Part shown: positions 36,746 through 47,669 of the stretch, in pieces
Numbering within the stretch: the stretch's first letter is position 1
Layout: each line of letters opens with the position of its first letter
DNA from: Diphasiastrum complanatum
Lineage: Eukaryota; Streptophyta; Lycopodiopsida; Lycopodiales; Lycopodiaceae
Direction of reading: 5' to 3'
Length of the DNA stretch: 64,000 nt
Assembly: GCA_029204225.1 (NCBI GenBank)
Contig: CM055110.1
Coordinates: 22,212,881 to 22,276,880, forward strand
Translations under genes and position numbers: made by a program
Notes under the pieces: generated by a model
Databases searched by the model: none
Told to the model about the DNA's origin: nothing
What the model saw: the letters and a program-made list of their open reading frames with translations, nothing else

Positions 36746-37848
36746 TTACCTTGGCCAATGGTTTTGTTTTGACTTCCTTGACTTGTCCCTCAACTTCTTC
36801 GATCCTGAGCACAAACATTTTCACATTTGATCTAGACAGCCTTTGAGCCTTCTCCACAGAAATCAGTTGCAAAGTTGAACATTGTTGAGTAGATTGAATG
36901 CTGTGTAGTTCAAATTGGCGTTCTCCTTGTCTAAAGCTCATCAGTCCTTAATCGAGGTTGATTGTCACATTTCCCAAGATTTTAAGCATTAGAGGAGTTC
37001 TAAATCCAAAAAAGACCCTTTGTAAAGATTCTTTTTATACTTTTTTCTCAATTTTTTCTTACAAACGGACCAATCAAAACACTCAAATTTGAAATCTACG
37101 TAGCGTAACTTTTTGAGTCCACATTTTCATTACACACTAAAAATGGCATAACTTTTTAGTGGTAAGTCTGACTTTAGCGGAGTTTAGTGCATTGAACAGC
37201 GCTCGACAAGGGCTTTCCAATGATATGTTACATGAATACTTTTGAGCTACAATTAAAAAGTTATGGCAAGTCAAAAGTATTAGTGCTATAATATTTTAAT
37301 AGTATAAACTGGTGGCTGCTGTCGTTGTCAAATTTGTTAACACAGTTGCATGGAATGAGCGTGAGAAGGCCACGACGTCAGCCTTTGATGAAATGAATGT
37401 TGGTGAAGATGCAAAAAATGCGACACTCTGACAAATGCCTTAGGATTTGATTTACAGGGTGCTTCCGCTTTTCCTAGGGCACCTTCGGCATTTTGTAAGG
37501 CAGTGTCGTCTTTTTCGCCTGTCACAAATCACGTGTAAAAACACAATGTTGCCTTTTTTGCATGTGGAAAATTACTTGTATTTATGCAGATAGTCGAGGA
37601 TTTTGCCTGTCTTATTTTACATGTAAATATGTAGACTGTGTGACAACATGAGTAAATATGCAGAATGAATGGAGGTAGGTTAAAATGTAATTTAGGAGAG
37701 TAGAGGAGATAAATCCAACACCCTCTCTTAATCTAGATCCGTGAATGCCTTGATCTTCAGACTAAGCAATGCACAAAATTTTTGTGTGCATTAACACTTA
37801 ATGCCTTCATAAATATATCTGCAACCATATCCTACGTTCTGCAGTACG
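36746..37848. other. Probable 3' LTR region of RLC-4, no gene seen
   Basis: A TGTTGGATTTATCTCC start is seen on the minus strand near 37722, after a GAGAGGG tract. That suggests that RLC-4's 3' LTR extends left from here, perhaps to about 36880 where a TGTTGAG word (plus strand) occurs. A short minus frame at 36693-36941 has no recognised domain. Nothing else is supported. Confidence 0.4.
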
Positions 37849-38640
37849 TTAAGCGCCCCTGATGTAGTGATATCTGATTTCAATGTGCTTACTCCTAGAG
37901 TGAAATCTAGGGTTGGCCAATAAGGCAATAGCACTCTGATTATCACATAATAAAATTTTGGGGTTGTACTGATATAAATTAATGTCTGACAGTAAATTTC
38001 TCAACCAAAACGCTTCCTTAACAGATTGAGAAGCAGCAATGTTTTCTGCTTTTATAGAAGAAAGTGCGATAGAGGTTTGCTTACAACTGTTCCATGATAT
38101 AGGACCGCCGTTGAAGAAGAATGTAAATCCAGATGTGGACTTACAATTGTCTACATATCCTCCCCAGCTTGCATCAGAATATCCACTAAGCTGATGAAAA
38201 TTGTTGTTGTTGACATCTCCATAGCAGATGCACTGATCCATGGTAGCTCAAATATACCTCATGACTCTTATGAGAGCCTTCCAATGGGTAATGCCAGGAT
38301 TAGCCATATATTGGTTGAGTGAGCTTACTACAAAAGAGATATCTGGTCTTGTATAGACCATTGCGTATATGAGAGATCCAAGTATTGATCGATAATGATA
38401 CTCTCTCATCTGCTCCTCTTCCTACTTGGTCTGTGGACATTGGTCCTTTGACAAATGTAGGCCCAGCTGGATCCATCGGTGAGTGAGCTAATTTAGAATT
38501 CATTAGATTGTATCTGTTAAGAACATTGTGAAGATACCTTTGTTGAGTGTGGTTTCCAAGGGGAGGCTAACTTGAGACCAAAGAAATTTTCGATGTCAAG
38601 CAACCAACTGAGCCAACCTCGTTGGGTCAATGTAGTTAAT
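37723..38640 (-). mobile_element. Ty1/copia element RLC-4: RT end and RNase H
   Basis: On the minus strand, an RT tail ('MNSKLAHSPMDPAGPTFVKG', 38503 downward) is followed by RNase H (38241-37849: 'GYSDASWGGYVDNCKSTSGF', 'IALSSIKAENIAASQSVKE', 'KHIEIRYHYIRG'). After a frame break comes the C-terminal 'VADIFMKAL' near 37830. The rest of pol is missing upstream, beyond about 38640. Confidence 0.85.
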
Positions 38641-38860
38641 GGGTAAAGGACCGCCCCAAGGTGTTTCCATGTGACATAATGGGTCATGTAGGCTCTAGGA
38701 GCCTATTAATACCCTATTGAGCACTTATTTAGATAGCTTTATCTATTATATTAAGTCCAAAGTGGTTCTTAGTGGGAGAGCGTCTACTTTGTTAAAGAGG
38801 TGGAGGGGCCACATTACAAAGTTTATTGTCACTTGTTTTTATGTGTTCATAATCGGTCCA

Positions 38861-39079
38861 CTATCTTACTGAACATGATGAGTTTGTGCATTGCTTCTTG
38901 GCCCTCCTGTCATACCTCAATTGATCTTGTTGTGTTGCTGGTCTCTCCTCCAAACCTAAAACAATATCCAAAACATCATTCATCTCAAAAAGCGACTCCA
39001 TCCTCACTTTCCACAATGAATAATTACTTGAGGTAAGCCTACCATTGGCTTCCAACATGACTCCAATTGAGGTTGCCAT
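38861..39079 (-). pseudogene. Copia gag N-terminus (same family as at 29251)
   Basis: The minus-strand ATG at 39079 opens 'LTSSNYSLWKVRMESLFEMN' and 'LRYDRRAKKQ'. Its leader matches that before 29251. Gag similarity stops after the same codon as in the other copy. An LTR is likely to the right, but its limits are not visible. Confidence 0.7.
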
Positions 39080-42059
39080 GTAGCAATGACCTGATCTTAT
39101 CTTTCAACATGTTTCAATGCACAAAGCACTCCTTTGATCAACAACAAATGCTTTCAAAAGAAATCATCAAGATTTGAAACTATCTCAAAAAATTCTCTTC
39201 TCCCTTGTATCATCCACCTATTAAGCTCCTTCTCTTCTCACCTTTCCTAGACTCTCATATTTGTCATGTCTTGATTTTGTGTACAATCCACACATTGTAG
39301 TAAAATTGAACGTAAACGATTATCTTCCTACACTTTTAATATCATCACATTTATTTATAGACTTATTGTGGTAAGATTGAACATGAATGGCGATCTTCTT
39401 ACAACTTTGATATCATAAGATTCATTTACTAGTTAAGAAAGTCAACTTGATCGTATATGGAGATTTTTGACAAACCCAAGTTGCATTAAGTGGGACATAG
39501 TGGATACATCATGCAATGGCATATTCAATATGCAAGATGTTCATCTTATTAACATTACACTTATTCATAAAAAACACTCTTCTAAGACCACCTCATTCAA
39601 GACATGACCATAGTTATTTTCTTTCTTATTGAAAGATATGCTGCTTGTGAATTCTTAGTATATATTCTTCAAATTTGGCCTTGGCCCAAGCCATAATGGA
39701 CACCTCAAAGCCTTACAAATCAATCTTGGCAAGGCTTATTATGTGGATTAACAATTTTCAAGTTTCATCACATTACAAAAAAGTCTAACTACATACTAAA
39801 CTTGTCAATTAACGTCTTTCAAAAAGCTTATAAAATAATTCTTTAAAAAGGAAATATCAACTTTCCCAATCAAGACAAGGTGATCTTCTAAGACTTATCC
39901 TTCTCTCTTTTTGGGCAGTTTGGCCAATGTTGCATAAAAGTACATGCTTGTGAAACATAATCATTTGTCCATTTGGAAAAAAACTTCTCACGTAAATTAT
40001 TTTTGGTATGGTGCCTTCATTCCGAGCTTGAACCTCTTTGTGGTAATTTATACTTTTAGAGGACTAACTATGCTTTTTCATACTATTAACATGTGGGTAT
40101 AAAAGAATAATTGAACCTAGGTAGGCAAGCCCAACATAAGCACTCTAAATTGACAATGGGAGAGATGTTAGGCATAATAAAGCAAAGGTGTTGGAGCATG
40201 CACGTGTGAAGCTAACCAATATAAGCTCTTACTACTTGGAACCTCAAAAGGTTATTAGGCACTAAGTTTTAGATACATATATTAAAAATTAATGTATCTT
40301 ATACTCTCTAGTTTCAATAGCGTAACCCAAGATGGTAGATACACTACCTCTCCATGCAATCATGTCCATCATCATCAACGACATCTCAATGGCCTCTCTT
40401 TGGTTTCATGACATGTAGAATAATTTTGTCTAATATAAATACATTTTGCGGACTCCAATGGAGTGCCAAGCACTTTGTATAGTTAAATTAAGTAGAGTGG
40501 TGCAATAGGAAATCATGCTTATACTTTGGAGAGACTCGTTTTTAAATGAGACACAAAGGTTTGATGTAGAGCACCAAATCCAACTATGGTAATAGATAAT
40601 TTGATAATAATTGCTCTTGGAGGATGCAACAAGTTTCTCCTATAGAAACTTCAAACTTTAATCACTTTTTAATAAAAAAATTATTAAACTACATTTTTTT
40701 GCTTAATGGAAATATCTTGTTCTCTCAAGGATATAACTAGCTCAAAATGAATCTTAAATATGAGCATGCTCATTTAGGAATTTCTAATTGATCTCCAAAC
40801 CTCTACAACTACTAGTCCATCCCACAATACCTATGACCCTTTCAAAATTGATCAACATGGATTTGAACTACTACTAGGAAAATTGCAAGGAAGCAAAACA
40901 AGATGGAAAGAAGTTGTACACAACAATCGCAACTGGAATGTTTATAAATGAATACATAGATAATGAATATTGCGTAAGAGTGTGAATTATGCAAATAGAT
41001 AATCTCTTCTCAAATACCAATTTCATCAACTAATAACATCATAAACATTATGGGAAATCAAACGATTGAAATGTTTGCTTGTTTCTCAATTATCTATGCA
41101 CTCTCAAACAAAAAAATGGTTTAGTTTTGAGGATATATATCTTGTGTCAGAATCAAATCTAAAAGAATTAACTACCATTTGCAATACTCAGTTGTGCTTA
41201 TGCATATGGGCAAATTGACCTTCTTGTCAAAGAATGCCAACCAATCGAATTCAATTTAAGTGCATCCTTATTTTTTGGTTGTTATTGAAAATTGGCATAG
41301 GTCTAATTACCGCAAATGAGACAAATAATTTAGCATGTCTGCCTTATTGGTGTAGATTTCAATTGTCTCGCGCAAATACAGCAAACTACATGACGTCACA
41401 AATAATCCAACATGCCACCAATTTCCAAGCTAAAATGTCACCAAAAAATATGATGTTTCAAGAGGCTAAGGACTTACAAAACTAGTGAATCATCAACCAC
41501 AAGAAATCTGCAATCAAATTGTTTCCTAAAATAAGTGACCTACTATGTGTCACTCTCCCTCTATATGTTAACGAAGATTTGAAGCAATCAAACTATTTTG
41601 AATTTGTTCAATAAGATGCAAATTTTTCATTCTTTCCTATATCAAACTTGACTATACTTTGGGTTAATCTCAAAGCCTCTCTTAAACCGCCAATCCTTGC
41701 TTCTCCAGAACTCACACCATTAAGAATCTGCATCTAAATAAAACCATTACCTTTTGTCATCACTTCAACACACCAATCTAATGCTTTTCAGCCCAAAACC
41801 AACGTCACCAAATACACCACCTATTCGTTAGTTATTTTTTAACTCCATCAGGATCAGCTATCTAAACGTAAAGAGGGGGTTTTGCTGCATGTGGCTATCC
41901 AAGACCCATTACCAAACGTGTCTAGATTTTAAAGGTGTTTTTGGGTCAACATCCTCCCTCTTTAGCTTTTAAAAGCATCAATTCTACTTGGTTTTGCAAG
42001 TAAATAAGCAAATACGAAATTGTTAGATGAGCTCTCTCTTAGCTGGGCCACATGATGGA
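39080..42059. other. AT-rich sequence without recognisable gene
   Basis: About 3 kb, AT-rich, with no open frame that shows a domain on either strand. The part nearest 39080 is likely the leader/LTR of the minus-strand copia remnant. The remainder may be old retroelement or unique intergenic sequence. Confidence 0.5.
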
Positions 42060-42199
42060 GGCTGCCACTGGTGGTTGCCTTTGGTGGCAGCCCCCAAAAA
42101 TGTGGGGGCAAGCCACATATCTGAGGTACAGTACTACCTCTGACCTATATGTCATCAATTGATTGGGCATTTCTCTCTCTCTCTCTCTCCAAACGAGTT

Positions 42200-42870
42200 C
42201 TCTGCAGCAGCGAATTGAAATCCTGGAATTTACGTATCGAGTCTTCTAAATTGTCTTTTCAAAGATACACACACACTTCAATGTTATCGAAGAGACTTTA
42301 CACGTGCATGGAGAAAAGCTCAATAGCTACGACGCTCAAATCCAAGAGTGGATTCAAGAAGACGCCCAGGAATCGGAAACCCAGCCAGTAGGAAACCTGC
42401 CAGATCTTCTAGCGGATATGAAGCGATTGGGAGAGGCGATACTCTCTCATGAGCAGCAACTGATAGACCTTGGCGACGGTGGTTCTTAATGGTGATCAAC
42501 ATTGTTGATAAAGTTAACCATTTTCAAGATGTTTTCGATGACATGTTGAACATTATGGAGACGCGTCTCAACAAAGACATTGACATTGTGTCTATTCAGA
42601 AGCTTCATGATGAGCTTCAAGAAGGGCTCGCAAACACGAAAAAATCTTGGGCTGACATTACTAGGGGAACCACTAACTCTAAACAAGTAGTGGTGAAAGT
42701 TGTGGAGGAACAAGAAAAACGATCAATACCTAGAAGATCTTACCCCTCTTCAGTGGGAAGAGCGGAAAAAACTTATGTCAGAAGCTAGAGTCAAAGGTCA
42801 AAAAGTTTTATTTCACGATGGTCATCCAATTTTTGTTGACATTGTTATTAGCACAGCGTCGCCTCCTGCG
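42200..42870 (+). pseudogene. LINE ORF1 protein remnant (internally shortened)
   Basis: Frames at 42304-42489 and 42489-42788 encode a helical N-terminal region ('VNHFQDVFDDMLNIMETRLN') and 'KSWADITRGTTNSKQ', parallel to 'TWADVLKGN' of the copy at 18952. A third frame then gives the C-terminal domain end ('PLQWEERKKLMSEARVKGQK', 'VLFHDG'), parallel to LINE-B ORF1. The central part seems to be missing. Confidence 0.6.
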
Positions 42871-43084
42871 TGAGTTCATTTTGGCGCTATTCATTGAGTT
42901 TTGAGTTTGAATTAGCGAGAGCTTCGAAATGGCCACTGCGTGTGTGCCCACATTATTCTTGGAAATGAGATATCATTATCCTCTTTCTAGTTTAGTTTGG
43001 TTTTTAGTTTTGTTGTTTGACGGCATTGCTGATGTACTTGTCTCGTCTTATACGCCTTTGGGCTTGGAAAAGACGTTAATAAAG

Positions 43085-43122
43085 CTTCTTCTTCTTCTTC
43101 TTCTTCTTCTTCTTCTTCTTCT

Positions 43123-43182
<60 letters not shown>
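43085..43182. repeat. (CTT)n followed by (CT)n LINE tail
   Basis: Fourteen CTT units at 43085-43127 and a CT array to 43182, directly attached to the LINE 3' end motif. Confidence 0.95.
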
Positions 43183-43185
<3 letters not shown>

Positions 43186-44007
43186 GCACGCACGCATAAC
43201 CCCCTCAAAGCATGCATTCATTCATTTAATGTTAATATAGATGTGCTGCCAACGATTGTACATCATAAGTGTCTTAAGAGTTCTGGTAAATCTTAGCCAA
43301 GAATAAACTCTACCAATCTGAATCAGGCATGCGTGATTAATCTACATGTACAGACAGTTTCATCTGTACTCCATAGGCTATAATAGCCTTGCTAACACAA
43401 CTGCCCATATATCGAGGAGACATCCATATTTTCTTGTATGGCATTGGAGGTGTACCTCTCTTCCACATGGTAACTTGGCACTACAATCTGAATGATAGCT
43501 CCTTTGCAGGCATTAGGCAGGCCATCATCGACCATCTTGCTTGAATTCCTAGACCACCTGGGACACTGATAGAAAATCCACCAACTTCTAAGAAGATATT
43601 CAGTGCCAAAAGCTGTCTTCCATGGAGGCAGATATGTCAATAAGCTGAACCATGTCATGTTGCAAAAAACGAGTCTGGAGGGAGTTCAGAATGGAGTCAC
43701 CGAGAGACTGGAGGTGGAAAGAATCTGCCCTGAATGGCTAATCACATCAAAATCCCACATGGTAGGATGGACGAAGAATCGGAGTGGTTTATTGAATCCT
43801 CAAGCATCACACATATTACTACCATACACTGCCTCCTAAGGCAGGGGCAATAAGACAAGGCGGCACTTGCACAGGTGAAGTGGGAAAAGACCATGCTGAT
43901 TTTCCCAGAAGTATAAGCATTGGTTGCTGGTACAAGAATGTAATGAAACAACTTTAAGTAATAGTTCTTTGCATTTATACCTTTCAAATAAATGCAGAAG
44001 TTTCACT
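43183..44007 (-). other. 3' flank of the NOC1/SWA2 gene
   Basis: No gene is recognised. An 88-codon minus frame at 43658-43392 ('DDGLPNACKGAIIQIVVPSY') has gene-like composition but matches nothing I know and lacks clear splice sites. The NOC1 3' UTR should occupy the right side. Confidence 0.4.
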
Positions 44008-45059
44008 CTAGTTATTTAAAAAGTGTGCATAATTTTCAGCACTTGCAAAAGGTGAGGTCTTAGATAACTCGATGTTAGAAGTTATCTTGGCTTTACTTTT
44101 TCTTTGTTTTGTATCTCCCTTTACCTTATTTGCACTAGGCATTCTTTTACCAGACATCTTACTATCTTGTTTGAACTCCATGTCTACATCATTATCTTCA
44201 GAGCCAGCCTCATCCTTAGTTTGTGACGCTTGGCGTTTGGACTTCTTTCTTTTCCTTGTATTTCCCTCAACATTATTAAAGGTTGACAGAACATCTTCAT
44301 CTTCAATCTCTTCATCAGACACAATCGGGCTCACCTCCCTGAATTTTTTTGCCTTCTTTCTTTTCTTGCTCTGTTTTTTATCATGTTTCACTTCATCCTC
44401 CTCAGACTCGAAAGCATTCTCTGACTCAAAGTCCAAATCACTCTCATCTGCCTCATCACCTTCCTCCAGCATCCCAAAATTCATGGCATCGTCTTGTTCC
44501 AATAAAGCATCAATTTCATCATCATCACTATCATCACCTCCAAGAAAATCATCTTCATTTGGAGTATCTCCGACAAGCAACTTCGAGTCTGCTTCCTGCT
44601 GCTTCTGAGGTTTTCGTGCACGCAACGCCTTGGAAGAATAGAATTTGTGAAACACAATGTCTTCTGGAGCCAGGTCTTCGACAGGTAGTTTCAAGACCTC
44701 CACACCAACAGGTTTGGACTGAGAAAAATAACAATGGGACAACCTCAATAACAGCATACTAAGCAAGAATATAGCTGAAATTTTGAAATTCAAAGCAGAA
44801 CTGGAAAGGATATTGCAGCCTTCTTACAATTGTCGGTGTCCGAGAGCTATGGTGTGCATTATCCAATCGTTTCGTGCGTTCTTTAGGTTTCTTTTCAGCA
44901 AAACGGTCAAGAAAATTTCCCAGGCTCAAATCATGAAGAGGATCTCCTCCATAGACCAGATTTGCACCAGATAAAAGTGTGCGTGCCATTGCAGCCACAG
45001 AAGGGTGAAAATGCAGTGCTAAAACTGAAAGCTCCCACCAGCATGTCCGATCTGCATTA
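44008..45059 (-). CDS. SWA2: NOC1/MAK21-family ribosome-biogenesis protein (SLOW WALKER2-like), last two exons
   Basis: Two exons, 45059-44828 (232 nt) and 44718-44008 (711 nt, stop at 44010-44008), are separated by a 109-bp intron with GTAAGA donor and TTCTCAG acceptor. The first encodes the family signature 'WWELSVLALHFHPSVAAMAR', 'DPLHDLSLGNFLDRFAEKKP'. The second encodes 'PVGVEVL', 'LAPEDIVFHKFY' and an acidic, Lys-rich tail with nuclear-localisation-like clusters, ending 'PFASAENYAHFLNN'. In yeast, Noc1 (Mak21) forms a complex with Noc2 that accompanies early 60S pre-ribosomes in the nucleolus. The Arabidopsis homologue SWA2 is needed in gametophyte cell cycles. The frame is uninterrupted across these exons. 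They continue the exons at 53140-54149 across a long intron. Confidence 0.88.
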
Positions 45060-46689
45060 CTGAAGAAATTGGAAAACAGCAGCAAAGCTTCAGAATAACA
45101 TTTCTCAAAATTCCTAAATCAGAGGAAGGGGACTAAAAATAATAATAATCTTCTTCCAAAGTAAGTGTTTCTAGTTTTACAAATACAGACTTACAAAAAG
45201 CTTTGTGACATTTTCTCTCAATGAAGATTATTCCAAGATAAGTATGGAGATATTTTACGATGAAATTTCTGAGGATCAAGAAACATAGGGCACAAATAGC
45301 CATCCTGAATGAAGGGAAACATTCTGAAAAGTTTTGAGTGTCTAAGCTTGTGCAAAACATATGCCATCGTTTCTACATAACATGACAAAAGAATCAAGGC
45401 ATACTGAAGTGCTACTGTCAAGGGGTTTAGGGTATAGCATTATGAAAATGTGCTTATTACATTCTAATTTTACATCTTAAGTTTACTAACCTTTCAATGG
45501 CAAGAGCAAGCGCTATACTCAGATGCAATCACAGTCATACCTCTACTGGTCTTTGTAACTTCTTTCTGTTCATGTGTTTCTACTGCATTTTGCTCTCTAG
45601 GCTTTGTACAAAACTACTGCAACCATTGGACAATTTCATCACTCGTATAGAAGCTCAAATGCATGGCATGGCCCCCAGGGAACAGGAATAAAAATGGGAA
45701 AATCCCCGAGAAAATGGGAACAGTGGCGGAACGCCATGTCATTATAATACAAAGACGTGTATAAGAAACTGAAATCTTTATAGTTTTGAATTGTGAATCC
45801 CACAATGTGAAACAAATAAAGAAGAAAAAGACTCCAATTTCAGAAGCTAAATTATCTTTCCATCAGATTAGTTCAAATAACAATGCTAAAGTGATATATT
45901 TTTTTGTGCAGAAAATGTGAGAGCTAGGGACTCAGGTATGTGCATTCCACCTCCCTGGTTGTCACAGTAGCTATCAGTTTTGTTGCTTCTGCTTGTTATT
46001 GAAAATCTATTTTGCTCTCCAGATAGCATATGAATAAATTTCACCCGATCTACATAATGAACACTCTTTCAAAACTTGTTTATAATACTGACCGATGTGA
46101 ACAGTGAGAATATCCTTTCCAGAATGTTCTATACAAATTAGGGTACTGCTACTCACCCGTGTCTTTTATGCTTTCCATGTAAGGGTTGTCAAGGGAGACT
46201 GAACCTTGATCATTCCATTGAGACTCAAGTAAGTTGACCACTTAATCATCCCCCATTGTCTTATTCTCCAAATGAGCATGAAAATCTTCACTATATCTAC
46301 GTTCTGTAATATGCTGGATTTCATTTTGCAAGCAAACGCTTCTCCTTTCATTCCAATTTGAACTACAGGTCTTCCTGGTCCACAGTTTCAACTGAGTGTT
46401 AATTGTAGTGCTCAACATTTTAATTGTGTTCTGGCTCGAATTTACTGTAAGTTGTAAATTTCTCTTTTTTCTCCATTTTTGTTATTGAAACCATTCATCT
46501 TTCTGCAGCTTTCCATCTCTTACCTATGACTTGCAAGTTCCACACTTTTACGAGGTATCTCCTTGAAGTACATCCGAGGAAGTGATCATGGTATACAGGT
46601 GTACACAGGAGGGGCTTGCGTTGAAGGACAAACTTGTCTCCTTTCACTCTTATTATTTCCAAGCAGCATAATAGTTCAGCAGTGGAGGT

Positions 46690-47060
46690 TGTGGATCCAT
46701 GGGGAAAACTGGCGGAGGGGGTGGGGGTGGCGGAGGCGGTGGCGGTGGCGGGGGCGGGGGTGGGGGTGGTGGCGGTGGGTGTACCAGTGTCAAGGGCGGT
46801 GGCAGTGGGTGCACCAGTGGAAACAGAGTTCGCGGCATCTGTGGACGGCTTGCCGGCCTCAGCACCTGGCTCAACATATGCCTCGAGAATGCGAGCCCTC
46901 TCCGCAGAGGGGATGACCATACGCCGATCCCGTAGCGCCCCCCCGTGGGTCGGACTCGCAATCCCCCCAAATGTGCTCGAACCTGAGAGGCGTTCCCTGT
47001 GAACTGCTTTGACAAAAAGGACAACGCCACTTTTTGTCGGGCATCAACTCCACCTCATCC
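46690..47060 (-). pseudogene. hAT transposase N-terminal fragment (BED finger), copy 1
   Basis: The minus strand from about 47053 encodes '[20 protein letters not shown]' with the Cys pair and downstream His/Cys of a BED-type zinc finger. After a frame change, an Ala/Thr/Pro/Ser-rich low-complexity linker follows. The linker's DNA is so GC-skewed that it gives poly-Gly on the plus strand. It matches copies 2 and 3 (60777-61258, 61985-62720). No catalytic part is present. Confidence 0.65.
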
Positions 47061-47085
47061 CAAATGGGACACGCGTGTACGAGAC

Positions 47086-47150
47086 ATGGTGTGTGTGTGT
47101 GTGTGTGTGTTTAGGGTTTAGGGTCTGCGTGCTTGGGTTTAAGGTTTAAA

Positions 47151-47234
<84 letters not shown>

Positions 47235-47242
47235 AAGAAAGC
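47086..47242. repeat. (GT)n and (GA)n microsatellites at the LINE-B 3' end
   Basis: (GT)12 lies at about 47087-47111, TTTAGGG words at 47110-47121, and (GA)n at 47152-47231 leading into GAAAGAAAG. On the minus strand the latter is the (CTTT)n(CT)n tail of LINE-B. Confidence 0.9.
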
Positions 47243-47669
47243 TTTATTAATGTCTTTTCCATGCCAAAAGGCATATAAGACAAATAAGTACATATCAAGT
47301 ATGTGGACCATCTGGGTTCGTATGAAAAACGTCTCCAAAAAAATTGAAAGAAAAGCATATATAATAAATCTAAACACAATTATCATTGTTAACTAAACCA
47401 AAAGGTAGAAAGCAAGAAATGGCTATGTATAATGGAAGCAAGCCGCAGATCAAGTCCTGGAGGTGACACTGCTATTGCTGTTGCTGCTGCTACTTTAAAA
47501 AGATGTAATACAAGCTGCAGTGGGGAGTGAAACTGAGATCTGCTGCCGATGTCGAATGTAGGGAGGACGTCTCCTCGTAGTAGGCCGAAGAGGTCTGGCT
47601 GCTGGGCAATGCTGGGAGGTGCGCTGCCTTGATCTCTGTGGAAAGTCGTGTCCTCATCCTCGTCATCAT

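Larger units (their letters stand above)
42060..43182 (+). mobile_element. Second ORF1-only LINE remnant with (CTT)n(CT)n tail
   Basis: It starts with two perfect hairpins (42060-42109), then an ORF1-like coding region in several frames (about 42200-42870), a short 3' UTR, and the family 3' end (GGCTTGGAAAAGACG near 43062). The tail is (CTT)14 and (CT)27 at 43085-43182. Again no ORF2 lies between ORF1 and the 3' end. Confidence 0.65.

Noticed and set aside
43392-43658. Possible last exon of an unknown minus-strand gene
   Set aside because: Composition is gene-like, but no domain, start or splice signals could be shown. More likely NOC1/SWA2 3' flank.
46563-47002. Plus-strand Gly-rich open frames
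   Set aside because: They are the complement of the Pro/Ala/Thr-rich linker of the minus-strand hAT transposase fragment. The BED finger sets the true strand.
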